DNA of 64,000 bases from positions 62,001 through 126,000 of the forward strand of contig NZ_NFIH01000002.1 of the NCBI RefSeq assembly GCF_002161675.1. Reading direction: 5' to 3'. Under the pieces are notes generated by a model. The model was not told the origin of the DNA. It worked only from the letters and a program-made list of their open reading frames with translations, and searched no databases. This document shows positions 16,533-23,315 of this stretch, one piece after another. This DNA is from Pseudoflavonifractor sp. An44 (GTDB taxonomy: Bacteria; Bacillota; Clostridia; Oscillospirales; Oscillospiraceae). Both the position numbers and the translations under genes were made by a program. Position 1 is the first letter of the stretch, and each line of letters begins with the position of its first letter.

Positions 16533-16941
16533 GGGAGCAGTGGCCTCCGTGGCCATGACCACCACAGCCATGGTCGCCACAGGTGTGGTCATGGTGATGG
16601 TGCTCCCCATGATGGCTGCACTTGACATCGGGGTTGTAGTTCAAGGTCTGGGCCAACAGTGCCTCTACTGCCTGATCGGCTTCACCAGAGACGCCGCCGT
16701 AGAGCTGAATGTTGGCGTTGGACAAGGCATTTTGAGCGCCTCCGCCGATGCCGCCGCAGATGACGGCATCCACATGCAGGTCGCCGAGGAATCCGGCCAG
16801 GGCTCCATGCCCGCTGCCGTTGGTGTCCACGATCTGGGTGCTCGCCACGGCTCCATCTACGATGTCGTATACTTTGAATTGCTTGGTGTGTCCGAAATGC
16901 TGATAAATCTGCCCGTTGTCATAGGTAACTGCAATTCTCAT
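16525..16941 (-). CDS. NifX/NifB-type dinitrogenase cofactor-like protein with a His-rich tail
   Basis: The 138-residue protein has the dinitrogenase iron-molybdenum cofactor fold (MRIAVTYDNGQIYQHFGHTKQFKVYDI, then AVICGGIGGGAQNAL). It ends in a tail of about 30 residues dominated by His, Cys and Gly (for example HHGEHHHHDH). The fold family binds metal-sulfur cofactors or acts as a small scaffold, and the tail suggests metal binding. No nitrogenase genes are near, so a nitrogen-fixation role is unlikely. The ATG at 16939-16941 has GAGAGGAG upstream. It is followed by overlapping ogt. Confidence 0.85.
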   Translation of the reverse strand: MRIAVTYDNGQIYQHFGHTKQFKVYDIVDGAVASTQIVDTNGSGHGALAGFLGDLHVDAVICGGIGGGAQNALSNANIQLYGGVSGEADQAVEALLAQTLNYNPDVKCSHHGEHHHHDHTCGDHGCGGHGHGGHCSHE

Positions 16942-16975
16942 GATAAAAACTCCTCTCAGTGTTTGGTATATAGAT

Positions 16976-17659
16976 TTATTTAACTCGTAGAGAGCGCAAA
17001 AATGTCTTTTGTTCCGGGTCAATGCGAAAACTCTCCGTGGCCTTCTGGATGGTCTTGTTGTGAATCCAGGGGGAGAGCCGATGTTGGGTGAGATAGGGCA
17101 AGGCGGCATCCCATTGCTTCACTAGGGCCTCTGCAAAGTACCACGCCACCATCATTTGGACATAGTAGTCCTCTGCTCTCACCTCTGCGGCCCAATCCAG
17201 GTACTCTGGTGAAAAATAGCTATCCAGGTAGAAACGCAACAGAACGCCCAGGCCAAAGCGCACGGTATAGGTGTGGTGGGATTGCATCCAGGTCCACGCC
17301 TGGCGAGGCAAGGCCTCCGGGTGTTTTCCAAAGGCCTTGGGGCTGAGCAAATCACAGGTGGCCCAGTTGTCCACATAGGGGAGAAAACGGTTCAGGGCCT
17401 CTACGGTCTCCTCATATCCCTTGTACTCACACAGCAACAAGCCGTGGAGGTTGTTTTCCTCGTAGTAGGTGTGGGGGAGCTGGTTGAGAAAGTGTTCCGC
17501 CTCAGGAGTGCCCCGCAATTGCTTTGCCAGTCGGCGGAGATCGGGCATGCGTACGCCGATGACCACGTCTGGGCTGACCGTGGGCATGAGTTTACACTGA
17601 AACTTCTGATAGGTCAAATCTTGCAGGGCGAACAGGCGCTGCACAATGGGAGTGTCCAC
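16976..17659 (-). CDS. AlkD-like 3-methyladenine DNA glycosylase (internal start)
   Basis: A GTG at 17657-17659 is preceded by AAAAGGAGGGGGTACC, a strong ribosome site within the recombinase frame. It would give a 227-residue protein, the normal length of AlkD-family enzymes, beginning VDTPIVQRLFALQDLTYQKF. Family features are KLMPTVSPDVVIGVRMPDLR, WATCDLL and the HEAT-like helical repeats. AlkD proteins excise bulky or cationic alkylated bases. No stop codon separates it from the recombinase, so it may be produced alone, as a fusion, or both. Confidence 0.8.
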   Translation of the reverse strand: MDTPIVQRLFALQDLTYQKFQCKLMPTVSPDVVIGVRMPDLRRLAKQLRGTPEAEHFLNQLPHTYYEENNLHGLLLCEYKGYEETVEALNRFLPYVDNWATCDLLSPKAFGKHPEALPRQAWTWMQSHHTYTVRFGLGVLLRFYLDSYFSPEYLDWAAEVRAEDYYVQMMVAWYFAEALVKQWDAALPYLTQHRLSPWIHNKTIQKATESFRIDPEQKTFLRSLRVK

Positions 17660-19180
17660 GGTACCCCCTCCTTTTCTGAGGATACCATTAGTATAGTCTT
17701 TTTCCTGCCCACTGGCAAGCGGAGCTCCATCTCGAAATCGGAACTTCATTGGGAGATGAGATAGCTTTAGTTCCACAATCCGTTGGGGGCAGACTGTGAT
17801 GCTCTCCACCAGCAGCTTACATAGGGCGTCGCTGGCCTCTGGGTGTTGGAGGATATGCTCCATTGCCTCCTCTGGGATGATATCTGGCGAAGGTGCCTGC
17901 AACCGCTGTTCCAGGCTGGTGAGTTTTCGGTCATACGTCTCTTTCATGAGGGCCAGTTCCTCCTTGGTGATATGCCCGGAGGCGTAGGCGTCCAGAAGAA
18001 CGGCTTTCCGGTCCAAGATGCGCAATTGTTCCCGCTCTATCTGTTCCCTGTTGGGGCTCTCTCCATGGAGCAGATGAGCGATGGAGGTACGTAGGCTGGA
18101 AGGACTCAACTCCAGAGCAAATAGGGCTTGACGGAACATCTGCCTGGCGTCATCGTCCCGGAGAATGCGGGCAACCTTACACCCTCCACGGACAGATGAG
18201 GCGCAGCTCCACCGGAGAATGACCCTTCCGTCCGGGAGCTTGCGCCGCCGAGCTACGAAGGTGGCGCCACATATCCCGCATTTGATCTTACCAGACAGGG
18301 CATAATGCACGGAACGGCTGCGAGGGGTGTGCTTGCTGCGCTGCTTTAATTCCTGCTGTACGGTATTCCACAGCTCTCGGGAGATGATGGGAACGTGATG
18401 GTCCGTCAGGGTGATCATCGGCTCTTCTCCGTGGTTTTGCCGTTTTGCATGGCTGAGATAATCGGGAGTATAGGTCTTTTTTTGTACCAGGTCTCCTACA
18501 TACTTTTCATTTTTTAACAGCTTCACCAGGTAGCTGCTGCTCCAATGGGAGTTCCCAGAACAGGTGCGCACGCCCTCCTGCTCCAGCATCCGGGCGATTT
18601 GTGTGGTGCCCAATTTTTCCGCCCCATACAGGTGGAAAATACGCTGCACCAGACGGGCTCCCTCTGGGTTGATGGAGAGTACCCCATCTTTCACATCGTA
18701 CCCCAGCATGGACCGCCCGAATACCACCCCCCGCTCCATCTGCCGGGTCTGTCCCCATTTCACCCGGGCTGAGGTCCTTCGGCTCTCCTCCTGGGCAATG
18801 GAGGCCATAATGGACAGCCGTAGCTCTGCGTCCGGGTCCATGGTGTTGATGCCGTCGGTGAGAAAGAGAACCGAGACCCCCAGGGCCTTGAGTTTCCTGG
18901 TATAGGCGATGGTGTCCAACAGATTTCGGGAAAAACGGCTGACTTCCTTGGTGAGAATGATGCGAAATTTCCCGTCCTGGGCGTCCTGAATCATCCGCTG
19001 AAAGGCTGCCCGCCGTTTGGTGCTGGTGCCTGTGATACCCTCGTCGGCATAGATGCGATACAGCTCCCACTTGGGGTGCTGGCGGATGTACTGGGAGAAG
19101 TAGCGCTGCTGAGCGGCAAAGGAGTTTGCCTGGTCCTCCTTGTCCGTGGAGACCCGGCAATAGCTGGCCACGGAAATCAT
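16976..19180 (-). CDS. Large serine recombinase read through in frame into an AlkD-like domain
   Basis: This single 734-codon frame starts with a serine-recombinase catalytic domain (SYCRVSTDKEDQ with Ser11, and KEVSRFSRN). The recombinase domain (LGYDVKDGVLSINPEGARLVQRIF, then KNEKYVGDLVQKKTY) and a zinc ribbon (CGICG, later C and C in WSCASSVRGGC) follow, then a coiled segment to about residue 490. It continues without a stop into a complete AlkD-type DNA alkylation repair domain (from about residue 508). It is the only recombinase in the element, so it presumably performs integration and excision at GG in cotJC. The ATG overlaps the upstream small gene by four bases. The second part may also be made separately (see 16976-17659). 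Confidence 0.9.
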   Translation of the reverse strand: MISVASYCRVSTDKEDQANSFAAQQRYFSQYIRQHPKWELYRIYADEGITGTSTKRRAAFQRMIQDAQDGKFRIILTKEVSRFSRNLLDTIAYTRKLKALGVSVLFLTDGINTMDPDAELRLSIMASIAQEESRRTSARVKWGQTRQMERGVVFGRSMLGYDVKDGVLSINPEGARLVQRIFHLYGAEKLGTTQIARMLEQEGVRTCSGNSHWSSSYLVKLLKNEKYVGDLVQKKTYTPDYLSHAKRQNHGEEPMITLTDHHVPIISRELWNTVQQELKQRSKHTPRSRSVHYALSGKIKCGICGATFVARRRKLPDGRVILRWSCASSVRGGCKVARILRDDDARQMFRQALFALELSPSSLRTSIAHLLHGESPNREQIEREQLRILDRKAVLLDAYASGHITKEELALMKETYDRKLTSLEQRLQAPSPDIIPEEAMEHILQHPEASDALCKLLVESITVCPQRIVELKLSHLPMKFRFRDGAPLASGQEKDYTNGILRKGGGTVDTPIVQRLFALQDLTYQKFQCKLMPTVSPDVVIGVRMPDLRRLAKQLRGTPEAEHFLNQLPHTYYEENNLHGLLLCEYKGYEETVEALNRFLPYVDNWATCDLLSPKAFGKHPEALPRQAWTWMQSHHTYTVRFGLGVLLRFYLDSYFSPEYLDWAAEVRAEDYYVQMMVAWYFAEALVKQWDAALPYLTQHRLSPWIHNKTIQKATESFRIDPEQKTFLRSLRVK

Positions 19181-19362
19181 AGCCGTTTGCCCTTCTCTAG
19201 CTGCTCTAAGGCCAGGTCTATCTGCTCCCGCTCCAATATCCCTTGTTCGCCTAGGGCCAGAAGTAGACTGGTACGGAGTAGCTGAAAAAATTCCGGGTCT
19301 GTCTCCGGTGAGACAGGGCGGGCATCTTGGATTTCATACAGGGTTGCAAATCTGGGCTTCAT
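19177..19362 (-). CDS. Small protein upstream of and overlapping the recombinase; candidate directionality factor
   Basis: The 61-residue acidic/helical protein (MKPRFATLYEIQDARPV, ending LEREQIDLALEQLEKGKRL) has no family that I recognise. The end has a SHOCT-like rhythm. The ATG at 19360-19362 has GGAGGGGAGA upstream. Its stop overlaps the recombinase start (ATGA), so the two are translated together. Large serine recombinases need a small accessory protein for excision, and this is the only candidate next to the recombinase. That role is inferred from position only. Confidence 0.75.
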   Translation of the reverse strand: MKPRFATLYEIQDARPVSPETDPEFFQLLRTSLLLALGEQGILEREQIDLALEQLEKGKRL

Positions 19363-19420
19363 GTGTCTCCCCTCCTCCCTCTTGGCTTCATGTATACGGA
19401 GACGGGTGGGCAAAAATCCC

Positions 19421-19449
19421 TTGACAACTATCTACTTCAAGTGTAGTAT
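19421..19449 (+). promoter_or_regulatory. Promoter of the blaI-blaR1 operon
   Basis: TTGACA (19421-19426) and TAGTAT (19444-19449) are 17 bases apart. On the other strand a TATACT box (19445-19450) with a weak -35 box could start leftward transcription toward the recombinase, so both directions may share control. Confidence 0.65.
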
Positions 19450-19474
19450 ATAATTAACTACTACATATGAAGTT
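19433..19474. promoter_or_regulatory. Two BlaI/MecI-type operators
   Basis: TACTTCAAGTGTAGTA (19433-19448) and TACTACATATGAAGTT (19459-19474) are imperfect dyads of the TACTACA-NN-TGTAGTA type bound by MecI/BlaI repressors. The first overlaps the -10 box of the blaI promoter. They fit autorepression by the adjacent BlaI. Confidence 0.75.
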
Positions 19475-19483
19475 GGTGATACC

Positions 19484-19858
19484 ATGAAGCATTTGCCAGA
19501 CAGCGAGCTGGAAGTGATGAAGGCCCTGTGGGCCTGCGGAGGTGATGCCTCCCGGGCGCAGCTGGAGGAGACCTTGGCGCCCCTGGGGTTGGCCTCCAAC
19601 ACGGTGAACACGTACCTGACCCGTTTGACGGAAAAGGGGTTTGTCAGTGCCAGACGGGACGGAAAGCTCAACCGCTACACGCCTCTGGTGAGTCGGGAGG
19701 AGTACCTCACCTTTGACAGCCATTCCATTCTCTCCAAGCTGTATGATGGCTCTCCCCGCAAATTTGTGGCCGCACTGGCCAAGGGGGGGATGACGAAACA
19801 GGAGGTGGAGGACCTCCGGTCGCTCCTGGACCAATTGGGTGGAGGGGACCATGGATGA
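19484..19858 (+). CDS. BlaI/MecI/CopY-family repressor
   Basis: The 124-residue winged-helix repressor (LPDSELEVMKALWACGGDASRAQL, then SNTVNTYLTRLTEKGFV) has the family N-terminal DNA-binding domain and a C-terminal dimerisation helix pair. Such repressors are inactivated by proteolysis triggered by a BlaR1-type partner. That partner is encoded next, overlapping by eight bases. The operators just upstream indicate autorepression. The ATG at 19484 fits the family start. Confidence 0.92.
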   Translation: MKHLPDSELEVMKALWACGGDASRAQLEETLAPLGLASNTVNTYLTRLTEKGFVSARRDGKLNRYTPLVSREEYLTFDSHSILSKLYDGSPRKFVAALAKGGMTKQEVEDLRSLLDQLGGGDHG

Positions 19859-20687
19859 GTGTTTGATGGATCTATTTGCCCTGTCCCTGGGGGGCGGCGT
19901 GGTGGCGCTGGTCCTCATGGGGGTGGCACGGCTCACCCGGGCCAGATATGGAGCCAAATGGCGGTGTGTGATTTGGGCGCTGCTGTGTCTGCGCCTGATC
20001 ATTTTGGTGCCCTCGGTACCCCAGGTCCAAGCCCCGGTTCAGATGACCGTGCCCCAGATAGACCGCCCAGTGGCGGTATCCGCTGCCCCATCAGTTACTC
20101 CGGATGAGGGAACCTCTTCCCCACTGCGTCCCGATGAAAAGGAAGAAGCGCCAGCAATTACCTTGTCTCACATCGTAGGTGGGGTGTGGCTGTTAGGCAT
20201 GTGCGGGGTTCTCGTATGGAGCGGGGTGGCCCACATGAGGCTACGCCGCTATCTGAGACGCTGGGCGGTAGTGGAGACACGGGAAGAGGTGTGTTGCCGA
20301 TATGCGGCACAGGCCCAGCGGCTGAATCTTAAGCGTGTACCTAAGTTATTGGCGTGCCCCGGGCTGGAGGTACCTATGTTGACGGGACTGGTGTCCCCTG
20401 CCCTGATGTTACCACAGGACGCATCACCAGAGGACGGATTGGACTATGCCCTGCTTCACGAGCTGATTCACTACCGCCGCAGAGATATCTGGCTGAAAGC
20501 GCTGGTGATGCTGACAGTTTCGGTGCACTGGTTCAATCCGGTGATGTGGCTGATGGTGCGTCAGGTGGACCGAGACATTGAACTGGCCTGTGACGAGATG
20601 GCACTGACCGTTCTGCCGGAAGAGGAGCGTCTGGCTTATGGGGAGACCATCCTCCAGGCGGCAGCCAGAGTCCATCGGCAAACATGA
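19851..20687 (+). CDS. BlaR1/MecR1-type M56 membrane metalloprotease, lacking the C-terminal sensor
   Basis: The 278-residue protein has N-terminal membrane helices and an M56 peptidase core with the zinc motif HELIHYRRRDIW near residue 203 and the later zinc ligand segment DIELACDEMAL. It stops at AYGETILQAAARVHRQT, the point where BlaR1 proteins continue into another membrane helix and an extracellular sensor. That missing piece resembles the N-termini of the two lipoprotein-like genes downstream. The partner repressor precedes it. The signal sensed is unknown, and no beta-lactamase is present. Confidence 0.88.
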   Translation: MDECLMDLFALSLGGGVVALVLMGVARLTRARYGAKWRCVIWALLCLRLIILVPSVPQVQAPVQMTVPQIDRPVAVSAAPSVTPDEGTSSPLRPDEKEEAPAITLSHIVGGVWLLGMCGVLVWSGVAHMRLRRYLRRWAVVETREEVCCRYAAQAQRLNLKRVPKLLACPGLEVPMLTGLVSPALMLPQDASPEDGLDYALLHELIHYRRRDIWLKALVMLTVSVHWFNPVMWLMVRQVDRDIELACDEMALTVLPEEERLAYGETILQAAARVHRQT

Positions 20688-20702
20688 TGGGAGGGATGGG
20701 AG

Positions 20703-21404
20703 ATGCACAAGAGAAAAAACCGGGTGATGATCCTGGCAAGTGTAGGAGTTTTGGTGTTGGCTGTGGTCTGGGTGTTGCAATATTACGGTATTTTGCCCAA
20801 GCGGACCTACTCCTCCCAGCACTTCGGCATTGACGTGGTGTATAGCTCCCAGGACTATAACCTCAACGGCGTGGATGACTACACGGATTTTCTGCTGGGC
20901 GCCAAGCAAGACGCAGAGAACCACCCCACCTATGACGGCACATACTATGCTGGCGGTTATCCACCGGAGGACATAGGGGTGTGTACCGATGTGGTTTGGA
21001 GGGCGTTCCGGCAGGCGGGCTATTCCTTGCGGGATATGGTGGACCAGGACGTGCGACAATACCCGGACCGCTATCCAGACATCCAATACCGGGATGCCAA
21101 CATTGATTTTCGCAGAGTGAAAAATCTATGGGCTTTCTTCCAGGCCTACGCCCTGGAGTTGACCTGTGATATCACGGATATTGACCAGTGGCAGCCCGGC
21201 GACATTGTGATCTTCAACGAGGGCAAACACATCGGGGTGGTGTCCGATCTGCGCAACCGCAGCGGACAACCCTATATTCTGCACAATGCAGGTCAATTTC
21301 GACGGGAAGAGGATTATCTGGGGCGGTCTCCAGTGGAGGCTCACTTTCGTTTTGACGCTTCTTGTGTGCCCCAAGAGGTTCTGGTGGCCTGGGGCGGTGT
21401 GTGA
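20703..21404 (+). CDS. DUF1287 secreted/membrane-anchored protein
   Basis: The 233-residue protein has one N-terminal membrane helix and a DUF1287 domain with the NlpC/P60-like cysteine segment GVCTDVVWRAFRQAGYSL and later QPGDIVIFNEGKHIGVVSD, where the histidine belongs to the presumed Cys-His pair. It is probably a cell-surface cysteine hydrolase or amidase; the substrate is not known. It lies 16 bp after the BlaR1-like gene, in the same operon. Confidence 0.85.
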   Translation: MHKRKNRVMILASVGVLVLAVVWVLQYYGILPKRTYSSQHFGIDVVYSSQDYNLNGVDDYTDFLLGAKQDAENHPTYDGTYYAGGYPPEDIGVCTDVVWRAFRQAGYSLRDMVDQDVRQYPDRYPDIQYRDANIDFRRVKNLWAFFQAYALELTCDITDIDQWQPGDIVIFNEGKHIGVVSDLRNRSGQPYILHNAGQFRREEDYLGRSPVEAHFRFDASCVPQEVLVAWGGV

Positions 21405-21419
21405 AAGGAGTTTGAAGCT

Positions 21420-22082
21420 ATGAAGAGAAACAAGCATCCGGTTCCACCTCATTCTCCCTTTACCACGCCCTTTTCTCCAACGGCACAGGAGATGGGATTG
21501 CGTCTGCGCAGTCTGTTCCAGTGGAAGAAGAAACGGCCTCCCCTGGCGGTGCTGGGCCTGGTGTGTGCTGGAGTGGTGCTCAGCGGCTCTCTGGTCTCCT
21601 GCCAAACTGCCGCTGTGGATGACTCGCCTCCTCTGGCAACGGACTCTGTGCCAGAGAGGACCGAGAAGCCGCAAGCTTCGGTGATGCCAGAGGAGACGGA
21701 ACAGACTTCGGAGGTACCCGACCTCAATTTCTTCTTTGGCGGCGGTTGGGGCGGTCTTTCCTGGGAGGAGCTGCTGAACAGTGGGGCGCGGTTTAATGGA
21801 AGCAGTCTATTGAATCCCGATGAGATCGCTCTGGACTATTCCATCCTCAACGGAAGCTTTACTCACACCATGCGCTTGCAGTCCGGCGATGTGTTAGATG
21901 TGGCGCTGCAGGTGGATGAAGGGATCTTGGGGATCGCCATTGAAGGGGGCAACGGCACCCCGCTCTACCAGAATGACAATCTAGATACCTCTCAATTCCA
22001 TCTGGAGATTTCTCAAACCGATTCCTATCAAGTCACCATCACCGGGAGTAATACCAAGGGAAGCATTCATTTGAAGGTCTGA
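21420..22082 (+). CDS. Lipoprotein-like protein 1, with a BlaR1-tail-like N-terminus
   Basis: The 220-residue protein begins with a basic segment (SPFTTPFSPTAQEMGLRLRSL, WKKKRPP) followed by one hydrophobic helix ending LSGSLVSCQ, which could be a lipobox. The region from residue 95 onward is beta-rich with no family that I recognise. The pattern of a basic loop plus helix matches the segment after the peptidase domain in BlaR1-type proteins. It may therefore be a detached sensor module. It is 38% alike by eye to the next gene only at the N-terminus. Confidence 0.7.
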   Translation: MKRNKHPVPPHSPFTTPFSPTAQEMGLRLRSLFQWKKKRPPLAVLGLVCAGVVLSGSLVSCQTAAVDDSPPLATDSVPERTEKPQASVMPEETEQTSEVPDLNFFFGGGWGGLSWEELLNSGARFNGSSLLNPDEIALDYSILNGSFTHTMRLQSGDVLDVALQVDEGILGIAIEGGNGTPLYQNDNLDTSQFHLEISQTDSYQVTITGSNTKGSIHLKV

Positions 22083-22100
22083 TGGGAAAGGAGAATTGCT

Positions 22101-22814
22101 ATGAAATCGTTTCGACCGACTCTGCCTCGTTCGCCTTTTACCACGGCGTTTTCCCGGACGGCTCGTGAGACGGGAATTCGCATTCTCAACCTGTTTGAGT
22201 GGAAGCGGAGACGTCCGCCCACGTTCCTTCTGTTGCTGATATGTGGAGCTGTGTTGCTGTGCGGGTCTCTGGTGTCCTGCCGACCGAAAGAGGCTACGCA
22301 TTCTCTGACCCAGGAGGAACTGGACTATTTCAATCAGGAGTTCTTCAACGGAAGCACCGGGAATATGCACAATCAATTTCTAACCAGTGAGTATACCTCC
22401 CCCGGTGAAATCAATCTATTTGAGCTGTTTTACAACGGGATAGACGGAACGGCTGCCCAGATCTCCCAGGGGGAGCGGGAGCAACTGAGTGAACTGGAAC
22501 CCATGACAGAGTACAGCGGTGTTATCAAGGTGACCAGGCAGGAGATGGACCAGGTGCTGGAGGCAGGTCTAGGCATGGGCCTGACGGAGACCCAGCAGCA
22601 GGGACTGGAACGGTTCCACTACCTGGAGCAACCGAACGCCTATTATCTGGTGCACGGAGATACCAACTTCCAATGGTGTACCATTACCTCCGGCACCCAT
22701 ATCTCGGACCAGCAGGTGCAGTTGCAATACACCAAGGATGACGGTACGGCATGGGAGGTTACCTTGGAGTCCCGGGGGGACAGCTATGTGTTCTGTTCCA
22801 ATGTGAAAAGATAG
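22101..22814 (+). CDS. Lipoprotein-like protein 2, paralogue of the preceding gene
   Basis: The 237-residue protein repeats the same N-terminal module (RSPFTTAFSRTARETGIRILNLFEWKRRRPP, shown only by its ends: RSPFTT and EWKRRRPP), then a hydrophobic helix ending CGSLVSCRP. The exterior part is not recognised. The stop TAG (22812-22814) touches the attR arm, so the gene ends exactly at the element edge. Together with the preceding gene it suggests duplicated sensors working with the BlaR1-like protease. Confidence 0.7.
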   Translation: MKSFRPTLPRSPFTTAFSRTARETGIRILNLFEWKRRRPPTFLLLLICGAVLLCGSLVSCRPKEATHSLTQEELDYFNQEFFNGSTGNMHNQFLTSEYTSPGEINLFELFYNGIDGTAAQISQGEREQLSELEPMTEYSGVIKVTRQEMDQVLEAGLGMGLTETQQQGLERFHYLEQPNAYYLVHGDTNFQWCTITSGTHISDQQVQLQYTKDDGTAWEVTLESRGDSYVFCSNVKR

Positions 22815-22838
22815 GTGTCATTTTGACCCTTCTGTAGG
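22814..22838. repeat. attR P arm and core
   Basis: The 23-base arm at 22814-22836, ending GTCATTTTGACCCTTCTGTA, is the inverted copy of 14930-14952 with one mismatch. The crossover GG (22837-22838) then begins the Gly codon of the 3' half of cotJC. Confidence 0.85.
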
Positions 22839-23259
22839 GACAGAGGAACTGGGACATCTGGAGATGATCGGCACCATTGTCCATCAGCTCACCCGAAACC
22901 TCACCCAGGAGCAGCTGCGGGAAGGCGGCTTTGCCCCCTACTTCATCGACCACACTGCCAGCGTCTATCCTACGGCCGCCTCCGGTTCCCCCTGGAATGC
23001 CGCCGGGATTGGGGTGAAGGGCGATATCATCGCAGACCTCACCGAGGACCTGGCCGCGGAGCAGAAGGCCCGTGTGACCTATGACAACATCCTGCGTATG
23101 TCGGATGACCCCGACGTCAACGATGTCATCCGTTTTCTGCGGGAGCGGGAGATCGTCCACTTCCAGCGCTTTGGCGAGGCCATTTACCGGGCCAAGGAGC
23201 GGATGGACCAGAAAAATGTCTATCTCACCAACCCCGCCTTCGATCAAAAGAGATCATAA
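22837..23259 (+). CDS. cotJC: cotJC 3' half
   Basis: This 140-residue continuation (GTEELGHLEMIG onward) is the rest of CotJC. It holds the Mn ligands Glu and His in TEELGH and the later Glu/His in AAEQKAR and REIVHFQRF. It has no start codon with a ribosome site of its own at the expected place and is open from the crossover to the TAA. Joined to codons 1-61 at 14745-14927 it gives a 201-residue CotJC, the normal family length. Its undamaged state argues that the joined gene is used. Confidence 0.93.
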   Translation, partial: GTEELGHLEMIGTIVHQLTRNLTQEQLREGGFAPYFIDHTASVYPTAASGSPWNAAGIGVKGDIIADLTEDLAAEQKARVTYDNILRMSDDPDVNDVIRFLREREIVHFQRFGEAIYRAKERMDQKNVYLTNPAFDQKRS

Positions 23260-23267
23260 GCGTAAAC

Positions 23268-23301
23268 TTGGGCCCGTTGCCAGATGCGGCAACGGGCCCA
23301 A
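23268..23301 (+). terminator. Terminator after cotJC
   Basis: A 14-bp perfect stem TTGGGCCCGTTGCC (23268-23281 with 23288-23301) is followed by TGATGTTTTTTTG. It also serves the convergent VOC gene. Confidence 0.9.
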
Positions 23302-23315
23302 TGATGTTTTTTTGT

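Larger units (their letters stand above)
14930..22838. mobile_element. 7.9-kb serine-recombinase element inserted in cotJC (skin-like intervening element)
   Basis: The element is bounded by attL (GG at 14928-14929) and attR (GG at 22837-22838), and removal of 7,909 bp rejoins cotJC in frame. It carries a large serine recombinase and cargo but no phage structural, replication or conjugation genes. Genes diverge from a central regulatory region at 19363-19483. To the left run a small gene, the recombinase-AlkD frame, a NifX-like gene, ogt, a DUF218 gene and tRNA-Pro. To the right run blaI, a blaR1-like gene, a DUF1287 gene and two lipoprotein-like genes. Intact flanking half-genes suggest programmed excision during sporulation, as for skin. 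That timing is inferred, not seen. Confidence 0.9.

Noticed and set aside
19363-19420. Sigma-E-like promoter (GGATTTT ... TATACATG) for the recombinase operon
   Set aside because: The spacing is two bases too long and the -10 match is weak; sporulation control of the recombinase is therefore not shown by this sequence.
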